Positions 1 through 11,166 of a stretch of DNA of 64,000 bases are shown one piece after another. A program made the translations under genes and the position numbers. Source of the DNA: Diphasiastrum complanatum (lineage: Eukaryota; Streptophyta; Lycopodiopsida; Lycopodiales; Lycopodiaceae); assembly GCA_029204225.1 (NCBI GenBank), contig CM055102.1, positions 17,694,223 through 17,758,222 of the forward strand, written 5' to 3'. Position 1 is the first letter of the stretch. The number at the start of each line of letters is the position of its first letter. The notes below the pieces were generated by a model, which had not been told where the DNA came from, ran no database searches, and was given only the letters and a program-made list of their open reading frames with translations.

Positions 1-273
1 TCTAGAAATTGAATATTTAGACAAAAGACATATGTACTACTAATAGAGCAAAATTTAATAAAAAAAGCTTGAGAAACATACAAATCTTGCAATCAAATCA
101 TATATACTGCTCGGAAAAAGAATGAAAGCAGTCTTCAGCCGCATGGATTGACAGGTCTTACTGAAGATCAAAGATCTAGAACTAGACAATGGGCGAGTCA
201 CACGGGAAATAGATCCTAGATTGCTTTGAGAGTGCGTTAGATGCTTTCAATGAGATAGACAGTGGATACTAAC

Positions 274-1089
274 CTCGTGACTTCTACGATTTACGAATTG
301 TTCCAGATTCTGATAAGTTGAATGTAGGCTTGAATCAATCAGCTTTGGTCCAGAGGAGGCTGGCGGCCACACGAACATGAATCTAGACGATCCATTATCT
401 GCAACACGCGCAGGTGATCCGCATCTTGACATCTGTGTACGTGTATGTGACCATTCTCTCTTTCTGGTAGCTGCTGTGCCAAGCGAAAGAGTACAATCTA
501 CTTCAGATACTGTGTCCGAGTTATCTTCGAAGTGCTGAACCAAGTCATGCACAGGCAGTATCCGTGGGGAGGTACAACATGAACTTGGCTGCGAACCTGC
601 ATAAGAACTGCTAAGAGAATGCGTCCGAGACTGGCCCATGAAATCAGTGCAAATTGACAGACTCGCACTAAATATGACAGGAGTTTGAAGCTGCATGGAG
701 CTAGTTCCATCTATCTCTGATACTGTTGTTGATAAGTCTGCAGCTTCGAAAGAGTTTGGAATGGTGTCGGTGGCTGATTGCGTTGTGGACTGGGGAGCCA
801 CTGTGAAGTCTGCAGTAGCACCTTCAAAACGACAACATGCATCTACTTCCGTTGTGCTGTGCTGGACGTTAGACCTAGTGTGATGGCTAACAATATCACC
901 GTACGACGGAGAACAGGGCGGAGGGACATGCATGACATTGCGTTGTTGAGCGTTGTAGTTGCTGACTTCCTCGAGCTCAGACTTGTACATGTTCTCCTCC
1001 CATGCGAAATTGCTCCGAGCCATTGTCAGCTCTTCCATTCCCACTGAAGTAGGCTTCAAAATCGTACTCAGCAGAAAAGCAATAACCAT
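274..1089 (-). CDS. Probable first coding exon of a HAN-like (B-class) GATA transcription factor
   Basis: Open frame of 272 codons from ATG at 1089 to a good splice donor (GAG|GTTAGT, donor GT at 273-272). A second in-frame ATG (residue 18, followed by EELTMARSNFAWEE) could be the true start. The product is Ser/Thr-rich and low in complexity, as in the N-terminal half of plant GATA factors. The key signal is VDCTLSLGT at residues 197-205, nearly identical to the conserved VDCTLSLGTPSTR motif of HANABA TARANU-type GATA proteins. The zinc finger (CX2C-X18-CX2C) is not in this frame nor in bases 1-273, so it should lie on an exon beyond the left edge. Function (nuclear DNA-binding regulator of development) is inferred from that one motif and the general composition. 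Alternative: another Ser-rich plant protein with a chance CTLSLGT, or a relic lacking the finger. Confidence 0.5.
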
Positions 1090-2427
1090 GTGTATTTATC
1101 TCTCCTAGTTATCTTCCATACACACAGCTGAGTTGTCCATACACTCCATCTGAGAGAGGATCAAAGCGCAAAGACAATGAAGTTTTTGAACCCATACCAT
1201 TACAATTTCTACCATCACAACCGACCTAGTATCACTTCCGTTTGCAGAAAGAATATCCGTGGAATTATTACAACCGAGCTAGTATCACTTCCGTTAGCAA
1301 AAAGTCTTTTGGTAGATGACAAACACCTTAGGTAAACCGAAGAATTAAAGCAATCATTAGATAAGAATTGCTGCATACAACAACCACTGAACTCTCAAAT
1401 TTCTAATCTTCCCGCAGAATTCTAACGTAGTTTCGAAACCCGAGAACTGAATTCCCTTCTCATCAAACAAATATACCTCGAAGAACTTAGCTAGAGCTAA
1501 TGCTGAGCACAGGCACCATGCCAGATCATGCACGCCAGACTCTCAGCAAAGAAATGCTGCTTTTTCAGAGTATAGCACAGATTACAGTGCACTTGTTTAT
1601 CTGAAATGCACCTACACTGGATGAGGAAACAATAATAATCAATCAGCAGCAGCATCATCATCTGGATTCTGCAACTGCAAGGCATTCCATCTCTGATCAC
1701 GAAGCAGGCTGCAGTCATCCCCAGCTGTCTACTCCACTGCCCCACTCCGATCTCCTCTACTGCGTGTCAGCAATCGATCTACCGCAGAAATAATAGGCAG
1801 AGAAATCTACAGAAATATTTGCAGGATCTTTGATATTCTTCTGTCCTCCTGTCTCCTGTGTCAGGGCCGAAGTTTGACCCAAGCCATCCCGTCGCGTTTC
1901 ATTCTGAAGGGTACAACGAGGGCCCTTGACCTGCAACTTACGAAGGAAATCCTCTGGAGGAGCCCGTCAGAGCTCCCTTCAGGTGACTTTTAAACGTCGT
2001 TTGGAAGGAATGAAGGGGGGGGAAGAGAGAGATATAGAAATATCTAGTAAAGACGAAAGACGGTGCAGTCACTTCAGTGACGAGAAGGGTTGAAGGGGGG
2101 CGGGGGATAAGAGCAGGGGCAGAGGCCGTGGGGCCAACATCATTTCACACGTGTGATTGAGACCTGCCACGTGCTTCTGACAAAAATATCTTAACGGTCA
2201 ACAGTCACCCATCAGCGATCTGACGGTCAATTCTCACCCATCGCCAGGGATAGAAGTCGCGAGTCCTTGTCAAAGCAACGAAATCGCGATCGTCATCATT
2301 CAAATAAGGAGCCTTGCAACTTGCGATCACCTCCATCTTACAAAACCGGATAAGCAAGTCACCACACTCTAAACCCTAACCCTAATCCCAACCCGGGCCA
2401 ATTTATTTAACTAAGAAATTAGCACCC
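1090..2427 (-). promoter_or_regulatory. Upstream/leader region of the putative GATA gene
   Basis: No convincing coding sequence. It holds a diverged direct repeat (CTAGTATCACTTCCGTT near 1226 and 1273), a second repeated phrase (ACGGTCAA...TCACCCATC near 2194 and 2223), a G-box CCACGTG near 2168, and a telo-box-like run AAACCCTAACCCTAATCC at 2371-2388. Telo boxes and G-boxes are common in plant promoters; that they drive the GATA exon is inferred from position only. A 5' UTR intron cannot be excluded. Confidence 0.3.
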
Positions 2428-2430
2428 TAA

Positions 2431-2872
2431 GGGCCTCTTCACATGAAGCATCACCTGGCCGTATTTGATGTCAAGAACGGGCTCTAGGTGATGAACGTGC
2501 TTTAGGTGAGGTATTTCCACAACCCATTCTCTCCAGGTGATTCGTGGCCAGCTCGGCCAGGCCAAGCAATTCTACAGCTCCGATGTTTGCTTTTCACGGG
2601 TCCGACTCTCATTAGAGAGTGCACTCCAGAGGCACCTGCAATGCCTCTGCTCCACAGGTCCCACATCATCCAAGGGGGGAGATATATTTTTTCTCCCTTA
2701 GCTCCATCCATCACCATTGGATGGAGTGGGGCCAACACTTGCAAGTGCCCCTGGAGTGCACTCCTTAAGCATTTCCCATGGGTCCTAGCCTCTCCTTTAC
2801 GAGCATTCCCCATGGGTCCTAGCCTCTCCTCTACGTCATTCATGGGGACGGGCGCCTCATGTGAAGAGGCCC
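2431..2872. mobile_element. PIF/Harbinger (Tourist-like) MITE, 442 bp
   Basis: Perfect 16-bp terminal inverted repeats GGGCCTCTTCACATGA (2431-2446) and its complement (2857-2872), flanked on both sides by TAA (2428-2430 and 2873-2875), the 3-bp TWA target duplication typical of PIF/Harbinger. No transposase. The interior contains a short direct repeat around CATGGGTCCTAGCCTCTCCT (about 2778 and 2811). It sits between CCC and CCCTAACTC, i.e. within a CCCTAA-rich stretch. The two open frames that span it on both strands are chance. Confidence 0.85.
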
Positions 2873-2875
2873 TAA

Positions 2876-3406
2876 CCCTAACTCTAACCTGGACACCCGT
2901 CACCTAGATATGATGTTAAGCTTCTATGCATATTTGTCTATATAGATATGATGTTAAACTTCTATGCATTGTTTGGGAAAGTCGTGAAACTATAGGAATG
3001 GAATTGGCATTACTTTTCAAACCTCGATGTCATGAAAATTTTGACATTTTTTCTAATATGTATATGAAGCCTTATAGTCCTTAGCAAATTGAGAGGCTTG
3101 AAAAAATGTAGGTGTTTTGAAAGTAACTCAAAAAAGTTTTTTCAACCACTGCTTCCATCATGTATATATATTTTTAGCATTGTCACGATAGGTCTAAATT
3201 GTTGTGAAGATTTGTTAAAAGGTGAGATGCCACTCCTTAAGAGAGGAAGTAGGGTTAAGGAAAAAGAAATGAAATGAGAGCATAGAATTGCGTTTTATTT
3301 ATTTTTTGATTCTTTCAAATTGCAATTTGGCTTTGTCGCGATAGCGGTGAGCTATTGCGACGATTTGTTAAAAGCTGACGGTGTCACTTTTAGATGAGTT
3401 TGAGCA

Positions 3407-3446
<40 letters not shown>

Positions 3447-5640
3447 TATATACTTTTTTTGGTTTTTTATTTTCCCTTGAGTTGAATGCCCTCCTACTTG
3501 TGTAAGGCAAAGCTTCTTGTGATATATCAATCACCTAAATTTTTTCGACGAGAAAAGGAATAAAGGTGGTTTCAAACTCTCTCCCTTGCAAACAAAGTGA
3601 TAGAAGCACTTGCCAAGGAGTGAGGGCTCTATGTCAAGTGTTGCCAAGGTGGCTCTATGTCAAGTGTTGCTAAGGTGGCTTACCCCTTATACCTCCCATT
3701 GCAAGCAAAGGTGTAGGACAAGAGTGGAGGTAAGAAGAAGCAACATTGAAATGTGGCATTGTTATTGGTTGGGATATACACTTGCGACGTTACAAGTACA
3801 CTTGTGAAGCAAGGTTGGAAATCAAAAAAACTTTTGTGGCTAACAACACCTACATCAAGCCTCTTGTAGAAATAGTAAAAAACACACACAAGTGCGCAAA
3901 CGCATTTTGTTTATACAATAAAACTCCATATTATGACTTGATTGGCTATGTGAGATATAGTCCAACAAAAGAAAAAAAATTGCTCTTACACTCTTTTTCT
4001 AATAGTATTTGCATTGCATTTGCACTTCTTTCTATCCTATTTATTTAAGTGAATCTGGTTTTCAACTCAATTTTTTATCCTTTTTTTTCATTTATGCTTC
4101 GTGTTTTGTTTTGGGATTTTTTTTTCGCTCCCTTTGATTTGAATTCCACGTCAAACTCCAACTGATCTAGTTGCCTCTATATATTACCAGCAATATTATT
4201 TCAAGTATCGACGAGAGTGTCCCAGATTTGATATTTTACTCGAGGAATTTGTTGCAAACAAAGGACCTACAAAAATACACGAAAGTTCGCATAGTCCTTA
4301 ATCGTGGCGTCAAATACATGACCAAGGCCTGCCCATAAGTGATATCCTATCATACCAGCACCTGTGCCACTTGTAGATCCACTGGTCACCAAATCAGGTC
4401 TCCAACCATGGCCTGCACCTGTAACAAGATGCCCTCACGTCCAAGCATATCCAACTGTCCAATAAGTCTTGAAAGTTGATCCCCATCCATTCCCCATGCT
4501 CCAAGCACAAGAGTCTACCAAGGACCCAATGAATGAATATACGCAAAACTCACCATAGGCTATACATGAGTAGCTCGCCCATCTCCCAGAGATACCCTAT
4601 CTCACCAACACTGTATCCATCATAGCGTCCAAGCCAAAGCAAATGCAAACTAGATCCACTATCGTGATGAACAGCTCACCCAACATATCATGTAGGATAG
4701 CTCCAGAACCTTGTACCCTATATTATCTGCTCACCAAGTATTTAATACCCGTTTATAGCTCCCCAAGAATCTATCCACCTATAGTGCAACTAGACTCCAA
4801 CTGGATCTAACCAAAAGCTACATCCTGCTTGCCAAAAGATGATGGATAGAAATAACATGTGATGTCAGCCCGGAGATGACTGTGCATATAACCATGCAGC
4901 TCACCTGATCACTCACCAAAGTATCAGCTGTCACTCCCTAAGCAACCATCTCCATCCATGTTGGCTCACAACCATGGGCATGCTGGATCTACATCACCCC
5001 GTAATGCACTCCATGCCCTCAGGATATGTACCTCCCTAGGTACACTCCATGCCACCTACGTCCAAGTAGGCATGACCCGTCCCTAGGTCACCACATGATG
5101 CATCAGCTAAAGATCATCATCCATACATCAAATGATATGTCATACCTGACCAACTGTAGCATCTCCCTAAGTGCCACCCCAATGGACTCGTCATCCACAT
5201 ACTATGCTCACCTGATGTCTCCGATCCTTGTCACCATCCTGCTAGACAAGCCGAACTCCAAAGCATCACCTGCTCTACCTAGCTCCTAGCATCTACTCGC
5301 TCTCCCTGGCTATATGCCACCTGATACCATGCCACCCAAGCCTGTCCCTAATTCGCCGCTCATGGGACCCCAAGACCACTGTCTCCCGGATCGTACTGAG
5401 GTATATGGCTCTGAGTGACTTACTCTAGGCTTTTCCATGATCTCACCACCTGAGAATCTGCACCATGGAAATTCCAACACCTGTGCCAAGCCTAGACTCC
5501 TGCAAATATAGCCAAATGCATGAAAGCTATAGGTAGCTTATCGACGCCCGTGATGGTAGATGCTCCCCATCGATGCCAATGCAAATGACTGGCCCCCTGA
5601 TGTAATGCCATCATGTACTCCCAAATGAGCGCCATCAATG
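2876..5640. other. Intergenic repeats, no gene seen
   Basis: AT-rich to 4.15 kb, then a C-rich, G-poor stretch to about 5.6 kb on the + strand. Visible items: a repeated phrase (GACGATTTGTTAAAA type) near 3200 and 3360, a (TA)n microsatellite at about 3411-3450, and a 26-bp tandem repeat GGCTCTATGTCAAGTGTTGC at 3625-3680. The short open frames show no recognisable domain. Confidence 0.5.
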
Positions 5641-5682
5641 TCCCCTCTAGTACACAAGTAGAAAACTCTGTGTTTATCCATG

Positions 5683-5950
5683 CAGAGTATCCACGCGAGG
5701 CCTGACACTTAGTCGATTTTCCGAAATTTTGTTTGCGTGGAACATCCACGCGTGAATTATCCACGCAAAATTGAATTTTGAAAATTTTGGCAACTGTTTG
5801 GGAGGGAAGGTTGGCAGCGCCGAAAAGCAGTTTTGGCATGGATAATCCACGCATGGATTATCCACGCAAATTTCAGTTTGTTCACCGGACCAGACCGGAA
5901 GTTAAAGGTATCCACGCGTGGATATCTTTTGCGTGGATTATCCACGCATT
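5683..5950. repeat. Cluster of palindromic ATCCACGC motifs (possible hAT-MITE end)
   Basis: Eight-base ATCCACGC occurs at 5689, 5744, 5759, 5845, 5860, 5910 and 5940, with inverted GCGTGG(AT) at 5735, 5915 and 5931, giving perfect palindromes such as ATCCACGCGTGGAT (5910-5922 region) and short hairpins (ATGGATTATCCA). The left end reads CAGAGTATCC, resembling the CAGAGTTGCAGG terminus of the MITE at 42.6 kb. No matching right terminus or target duplication was found, so the element type is inferred. Confidence 0.5.
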
Positions 5951-5967
5951 TTTTTTTTTTGTTTTTT

Positions 5968-6165
5968 GCATGTTGATAATGACATGAAATTAGTTAAATA
6001 AATATATTTCTAAAGTGAATTATATTATGATTAGGCTATTTTTTTTCTTTTCTAAAGTGAATTATATTATGATGAGGTTTTTTTTTTTTTTTTTCTGCAT
6101 GTTCATAATGAAATGGAATTAGTTAAATAAATATTTTTCTAAAGTGAATTATATCATGGTGTTCC
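5968..6165. repeat. Imperfect tandem duplication, 129-bp period
   Basis: The phrase GCATGTTGATAATGACATG followed by AATTAGTTAAATAAATA and TTTCTAAAGTGAATTATAT starts at 5968 and again at 6097 with a few changes. AT-rich and non-coding. Confidence 0.7.
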
Positions 6166-7060
6166 TAGATGATTGGGATTTTTTATGAGGGCGGCCACCT
6201 ACTTTTATAAGACAATTGACTCGAGCTACCAAGAGGGTAATTATGCATGATCTAAGGCTTTGAGAGCTAGGGGTTTAGGGTCTACCCTAATGGCACTCTA
6301 CTAGTCTCATATCCGAGATCATTTGATATGGATTGAGAGCTCATTTTGTACATACTTCGAGAGATTATCAAGAGATGGTGATTTTGGCAAGTTTGCTCTT
6401 TAATGAGGAATGGATGAATGATGAATATGATATTTTTTGTGTCTAATGAATAGATCTGAATCTGAACAAAGTATTATACTTGCCACGTGTGTAACAGGAT
6501 GTGAAGATCAATTATTTCTAGTTTTATTGTGGTGTTCAAAAGCTCTTGCCAATTAGATGCCAAATAGGTTGAATTGTGTGTTAGTTTTCTATCTATTAGA
6601 TATAAGTGAAACCTTTGATGCTTTTAGTATCCAAATGAGGTTCATAACCTTTGATTTTAACATGGTATCAGAGCCCAAATGCAACCATCAAGGCCCAAAC
6701 ACAAGGAAGAGAGAAGCAATTACAAGTTGATGATTGTTTAATTTTTATTGTTCTTATTACTACCTTAAGTTTGATGATGTTCATTCAAGTGTGAATGAAA
6801 CTGTAGCAACAAAAGAGTGATTTGATGTAATGAAAAGTGAGGTGAGTACATGATGCATTGTTTGAGATACTTGTAAAATTATTGATCCTCCATCAAAGAT
6901 ACAAAATGTTACTGTTTGCAAATGGGTCTTTAAGATCAAGCTTAATCAAGATGGTAGTGTGAACAATTATAAAACAAGACTAGTTGCCAAGGGATATGCT
7001 CAATTCAAGGGGATTGAATATGATGAAACACTTGATTTTGTCATAGTTTATGGTGGTGAT
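6166..7060 (+). pseudogene. Decayed Ty1/copia fragment (LTR end, PBS, RT piece)
   Basis: TGGTATCAGAGC at 6663-6674 is the standard plant copia primer-binding site (initiator tRNA-Met complement) and follows a plausible LTR end ...TTTTAACA at 6662. About 240 bp later, 6917-7050 translates on the + strand as the start of copia reverse transcriptase: KWVFKIKLNQDGS, then KTRLVAKGYAQ and GIEYDETLDF. Gag, protease and integrase are missing, so this is an internally deleted relic. The left LTR boundary could not be fixed. Confidence 0.7.
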
Positions 7061-7655
7061 TTCATTAACTCACTTTAGTGATTTACTGCCTTTGCAGCAT
7101 TTGCTAAAAAATGAGAATTTTCTTGGAACATGAAGTCGTACATCTATCTTCACCGACATTATCTCCAAAAAAAATGAGATTGAAGTCAAACTATGTCTAT
7201 TCTTTTCACTTACTTGACCATAAATGAGACTCTATTTTGGCTAAATAACAATCATTTGAAAGCATTACAAAATCAATTTCATTCAGAAGTGCAATAATCA
7301 ATTTTTATTCAGAATTACAATAATCAATTTCATCAGCGACAGCATCTTGCAATTCATCTCCTCCTAGATGATTTTCATCATCACTCTCACTTTCAAAAAT
7401 TATTTCATCATCCTGACTATTTGAATTTCTATTCTCAACATCTATAGAAGTGGGTGCTTCAAGTATGGTTTGACGATTTATTACATCTCTAGGTAGCTCA
7501 ATCTCATAGTTAAAATGAAGGTTTTCAATTTCATTCTCAACATTTGCACCCTCAAATACCCGTCGTGAACGTGGTTCAACTTGAGCTACAAACCACCATA
7601 TCTTTTTTAGTCGATCTGGTTGAAAAAACACCTGCAATTAGAACATATCGAAAAC

Positions 7656-8009
7656 TCAAATACTGAAGTCACTTGCAATAAAATGAAAAACATTATAGCT
7701 TAGCATGTGCACCTGCTCACAGTTACGAGGCAACACCAATGTGTCAAAGGACTCCATGCTCAATGTTTTTGATGAATCAATCGCAAAAAATCCACTTGGA
7801 TCTGATTTTACGGTTGCATTTGGCCCTCTGCAAACTACCTTGAACCATTTCACATCAAATAAAAAATAGTGTCCACTTTCACCAAATGAAACATCATAAA
7901 TACTTTCTTGTTGGAAAGATGCTATTACACCACAATCGTGTGTGCGTCTCTTGTTATCAATCCTTTCAACACGAAAGTGGCAACCAAAATCCCATATAAC
8001 ATTATACAT
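7656..8009 (-). pseudogene. CACTA transposase DUF4216-like block
   Basis: The frame contains a Tyr-Asp...LFDVKWFKV segment, a Gly/Asp turn and a VLPRNCEQVHML tail, resembling DUF4216 (LF-CDW...FVLA-QA-QVFYV), the C-terminal domain of plant CACTA transposases. Followed at 7637-7305 by DRLKKIWWFVAQVEPRSRR and an acidic stretch, probably the protein's C-terminus. Confidence 0.65.
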
Positions 8010-8315
8010 TTTGCATTGCTACATCACAAATATGAATCTCATAAATAATCACTGTGAATGAACATGGTGTTTCAAAATTATTAAACAAATATTGTTATAA
8101 ACAAGAATGTTCTAACAATAAAGTATCTAAAGAATAATACCTTCCATTCGCATCCTCTTGCAAAGTCCCATTCTGCGTTTGATATTTTTTGTCGCTCTTT
8201 TGTTGCTTTTTGTAGTGTGTCATGCATCCACTCTATAGTGCATTGCTTGGTCAATGGCTCAAGATCATGTGAACTTGAGGCCATGTGTCTACCTCTATTC
8301 TGTCGTTGGCACTTT

Positions 8316-8651
8316 CTAGACAAGGCCCTCTCTTTTTTTTTCTTCTTCATATAGGTCTAACCATTTATCCATAACTCCACAATTATAAAGCATGAATGTA
8401 AAAAAAAATTCTCGTTGGAAGGGCGCCAACATATGGACCTTTCCCATCCCTTGAGGTTTTTCACTAGTTACATCTTCGGCTTCCTCATCATGCCACAATA
8501 GTGAAGCAAATGGATGTAGTTGGTGCAAAATTTTAGTAACATGAAAGAGAGATTCATGTACTAACCATCTCTTTGACATGCTACCTTCAGGCCTTGCCTT
8601 TTGACGCACAAAATCTTTTAAGACTTTCATGTACCTTTCCATAAAGAACAT
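8316..8651 (-). pseudogene. CACTA transposase DUF4218-like block
   Basis: FFMERYMKVLKDFVRQKARPEGS at the start of this frame matches the YPFERYM-LK-YVRN-ARPEGSIAEGY core of DUF4218, which follows TNP2 in plant CACTA transposases. The next open frame (8350-8081) overlaps it and carries a Lys-rich tail, suggesting a splice or frameshift. A continuation of the same gene as the block to its right. Confidence 0.75.
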
Positions 8652-8950
8652 CCACCTAAAAAGTCACAAATGGTTAAAAATAAGTGTTTTATTTAATGAG
8701 TTCATGTATTCATTGATTTAGTTTAAATACACATGCAAAAGATAATTTATGCACTTATACCTAGTGTGCACTGGACCAGCAATAGAAACTTCTTCAACCA
8801 AGTGCACCAATAAATGCACTTGTGAGTCCATGATGGAAGTCGGAAAATATCTCTCAAACATGCACACCCTCATGTCTCTTGCGAAGATCTAGCTCAGGGA
8901 TTTCTTTTGAACACACTGTCCATCTGCAACATATTCAATCCATTTTATGT

Positions 8951-10291
8951 CTATTTGAATTTCCAATCAATAAATACTATATAAAAAAATACACCAAGTA
9001 CATGTAAATACCTGACAATGATTGATAGTTTGTATATGGTCTCACAAATATCTTTTGACAAGCACCCATGAATTGACAATGGATACATGAATTGAATCAT
9101 CTTTAGCCAATCATGAGATTTGAGACCTTGCAACTTTCCATCCACTGTGAATGATGACCATAGAGAATGAGCAAAACCAGTTGGTGTTCTAATGTCATGA
9201 ATAATGGAGCGCACATGGTTAAGCTCCTCCTTAGTGAATGTCCAAGGCACTTTTGGAGCATGATCTTCACCATCCTTTATCCAATATTCTTTTTTGGTGT
9301 TTGATTCTTTTAGATTGTGCCTTGCAGCAATGGTATCTATTTCACCAATCAAGTGTTTCCAAATAGATTCACCCACATTTTTAAATATGTGCATGGGATC
9401 AAGTAGGTGATTAATCAAAAGGTTATTCCAATATTCCAAATGACGAAATATAGATAATCTTTTCATACCATCGATTGGCTTTGCTTGAGATTCCTCCCAT
9501 AGTATTCGCCAATCTTTCACGGACATCCTCTTTGGAGGCATCTCTCTCTCAACTCTTCCTCCAAAACCTCTTCTATGAGTGTCTCTGAATGGATGGCCTT
9601 CATGCAAGTATTTATGATGATTTTCATAAACCACTTTTTTGAGACTAAAAGAGTATCTTCCCACAAGATTTGGGGTTGTCATAATACTATTTAAAGGGAC
9701 CTCAATACTACTCAATGCAAAAAGGCCCAAACCAGCCTCAGGAAAGTGTTCCCTAGGCATGATCATGTACATTCGACCCCAATACGTAAATGGTGTTCCA
9801 TTTAATGGTAATGGTGATTGGAGTGGCCAACACGAATATCTACTTCTAATAAAAGTTTTTACTAATGGTTGCAAGCTAGGTGGAAGAGGAAGGTCAGACA
9901 AAGAACCTAGAATGTCTTTTGACACATCAACAGTGCATAGTAATTTGCAATTATCTTTCAAACTAGTCATAATACGTCCAAGACGAGTTCTCTTTTTTAA
10001 AGGGGTGGTCGAGTTTGTGGAATCCACATAGAGTATCGTGGAGGACTCATGTGCAACATCTAGGATAGGTGTGCTTGGGTGGTAAGAACGTTCTAGAGAT
10101 TTGGAGACATGGATTGAATCACAAGGCATTGATGAACTAAGTATATCATGCAAGGGGTCATCATCAACAAGAGCATCATAAACCAATGATGATCCAAAAT
10201 CAATATTCATGTGATTTATCCTATCAATAATATTCTCGATCTCTCTTGCAACTCTTTTTCTTGAAACCAACTTATGGTCCTTCTTTTGCAA
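8951..10291 (-). pseudogene. TNP2-like CACTA transposase, C-terminal two thirds
   Basis: 446-codon open frame. Near residues 225-255 the segment HHKYLHEGHPFRD followed by PPKRMS matches the GHRRFL...HPYR...PPR region of Transposase_21. Around residue 295 HLLDPMHIFKNVGES and later LQGLKSHDWLKMIQ match the conserved DPMHI-KNV-ES and LKSHD-H-LM motifs of plant TNP2. The first ~150 residues are unlike the family and probably mark a lost exon or internal deletion. Family role: DNA transposase acting on CACTA termini in the nucleus. Judged non-functional because the N-terminal domain is missing and the downstream blocks are split. Confidence 0.75.
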
Positions 10292-10313
10292 AAGTTGAAA
10301 ATGTTAGATGTAT

Positions 10314-10485
<172 letters not shown>

Positions 10486-10814
10486 CATGAAACATAAACT
10501 AATATATAACACAAACCGTAAACCAGTAGCATGAAACACACACACAAACACACGCACGCACACACACACCGACCCTAAACACACATGAAGAGAAAAATAG
10601 AGAGAACATTATAGAGTGCTAATCAAAACTCCTAAACCACACGATTATATCCTACTCCAGAATGTCACTACATGCTCCCTCCCTGCGGCGTTTGGGATTT
10701 TTTGTGGAATTCATCTTTGAACAAAAAAAAACAAAAAACATTTGAACCACGTCTTTAACGGAAAAAAAACAAGGGCTACACACCTTCCTAGTATTGGGAG
10801 TGTTGGTTACCTTT

Positions 10815-10954
<140 letters not shown>

Positions 10955-10988
10955 TGAGTCTATTATGGGTGATTGAATATGGAAATCA

Positions 10989-11166
10989 AGATTAACTACA
11001 TCTAATCATTCTATTTGGATTTTTTCTCTTAGAAGCAAGTGAGAGATTAACTTCATCTAATCATTCTATTTGGATTTTTCCTTTTAAAAGCAAGTGAGAG
11101 ATTAACTTCATCTAAATATTCTATTTGGACTTTTCCTTTTAGAAGCAAGTGAGAGATTAACTTCAA
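10989..11166. repeat. 55-bp tandem repeat, about 3.2 copies
   Basis: Units starting AGATTAACTTCATCTAAT at 10989, 11044, 11099 and (partial) 11154, exactly 55 bp apart, with a few substitutions between units. Non-coding. Confidence 0.9.

Larger units (their letters stand above)
7305..10291 (-). mobile_element. CACTA (En/Spm) transposon remnant
   Basis: Three blocks on the minus strand follow the usual order of plant CACTA TNP2 genes: a Transposase_21-like segment (10291-8951), a DUF4218-like segment (8651-8316) and a DUF4216-like segment (8009-7656), with an acidic tail to 7305. Short gaps between the blocks could be introns or frameshifts. The N-terminal transposase part is missing and the frame runs into a 166-bp (CT)n tract at 10317. 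No CACTA/TAGTG termini were recognised, so the limits given are those of the coding remnant only. Confidence 0.8.

Noticed and set aside
1497-1745. 82-codon minus frame upstream of the GATA exon as an upstream exon
   Set aside because: No motif, no conserved composition and no clear splice linkage.
2371-2388. Internal telomere
   Set aside because: Only about two to three CCCTAAA-like units; fits a telo box, not a telomeric array.
2502-2907. 133-codon frames on both strands
   Set aside because: They coincide with the MITE and its flanks on opposite strands; no similarity.
5683-5950. Regularly recurring ATCCACGC units as a CRISPR-like array
   Set aside because: Units are 8 bp, irregularly spaced and in both orientations, in plant nuclear DNA; better explained as palindromic transposon-end motifs.
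10668-10674. CACTACA as a CACTA terminus
   Set aside because: Orientation would place the element to its right, away from the TNP2 remnant, and no paired TAGTG end with 3-bp duplication was found.
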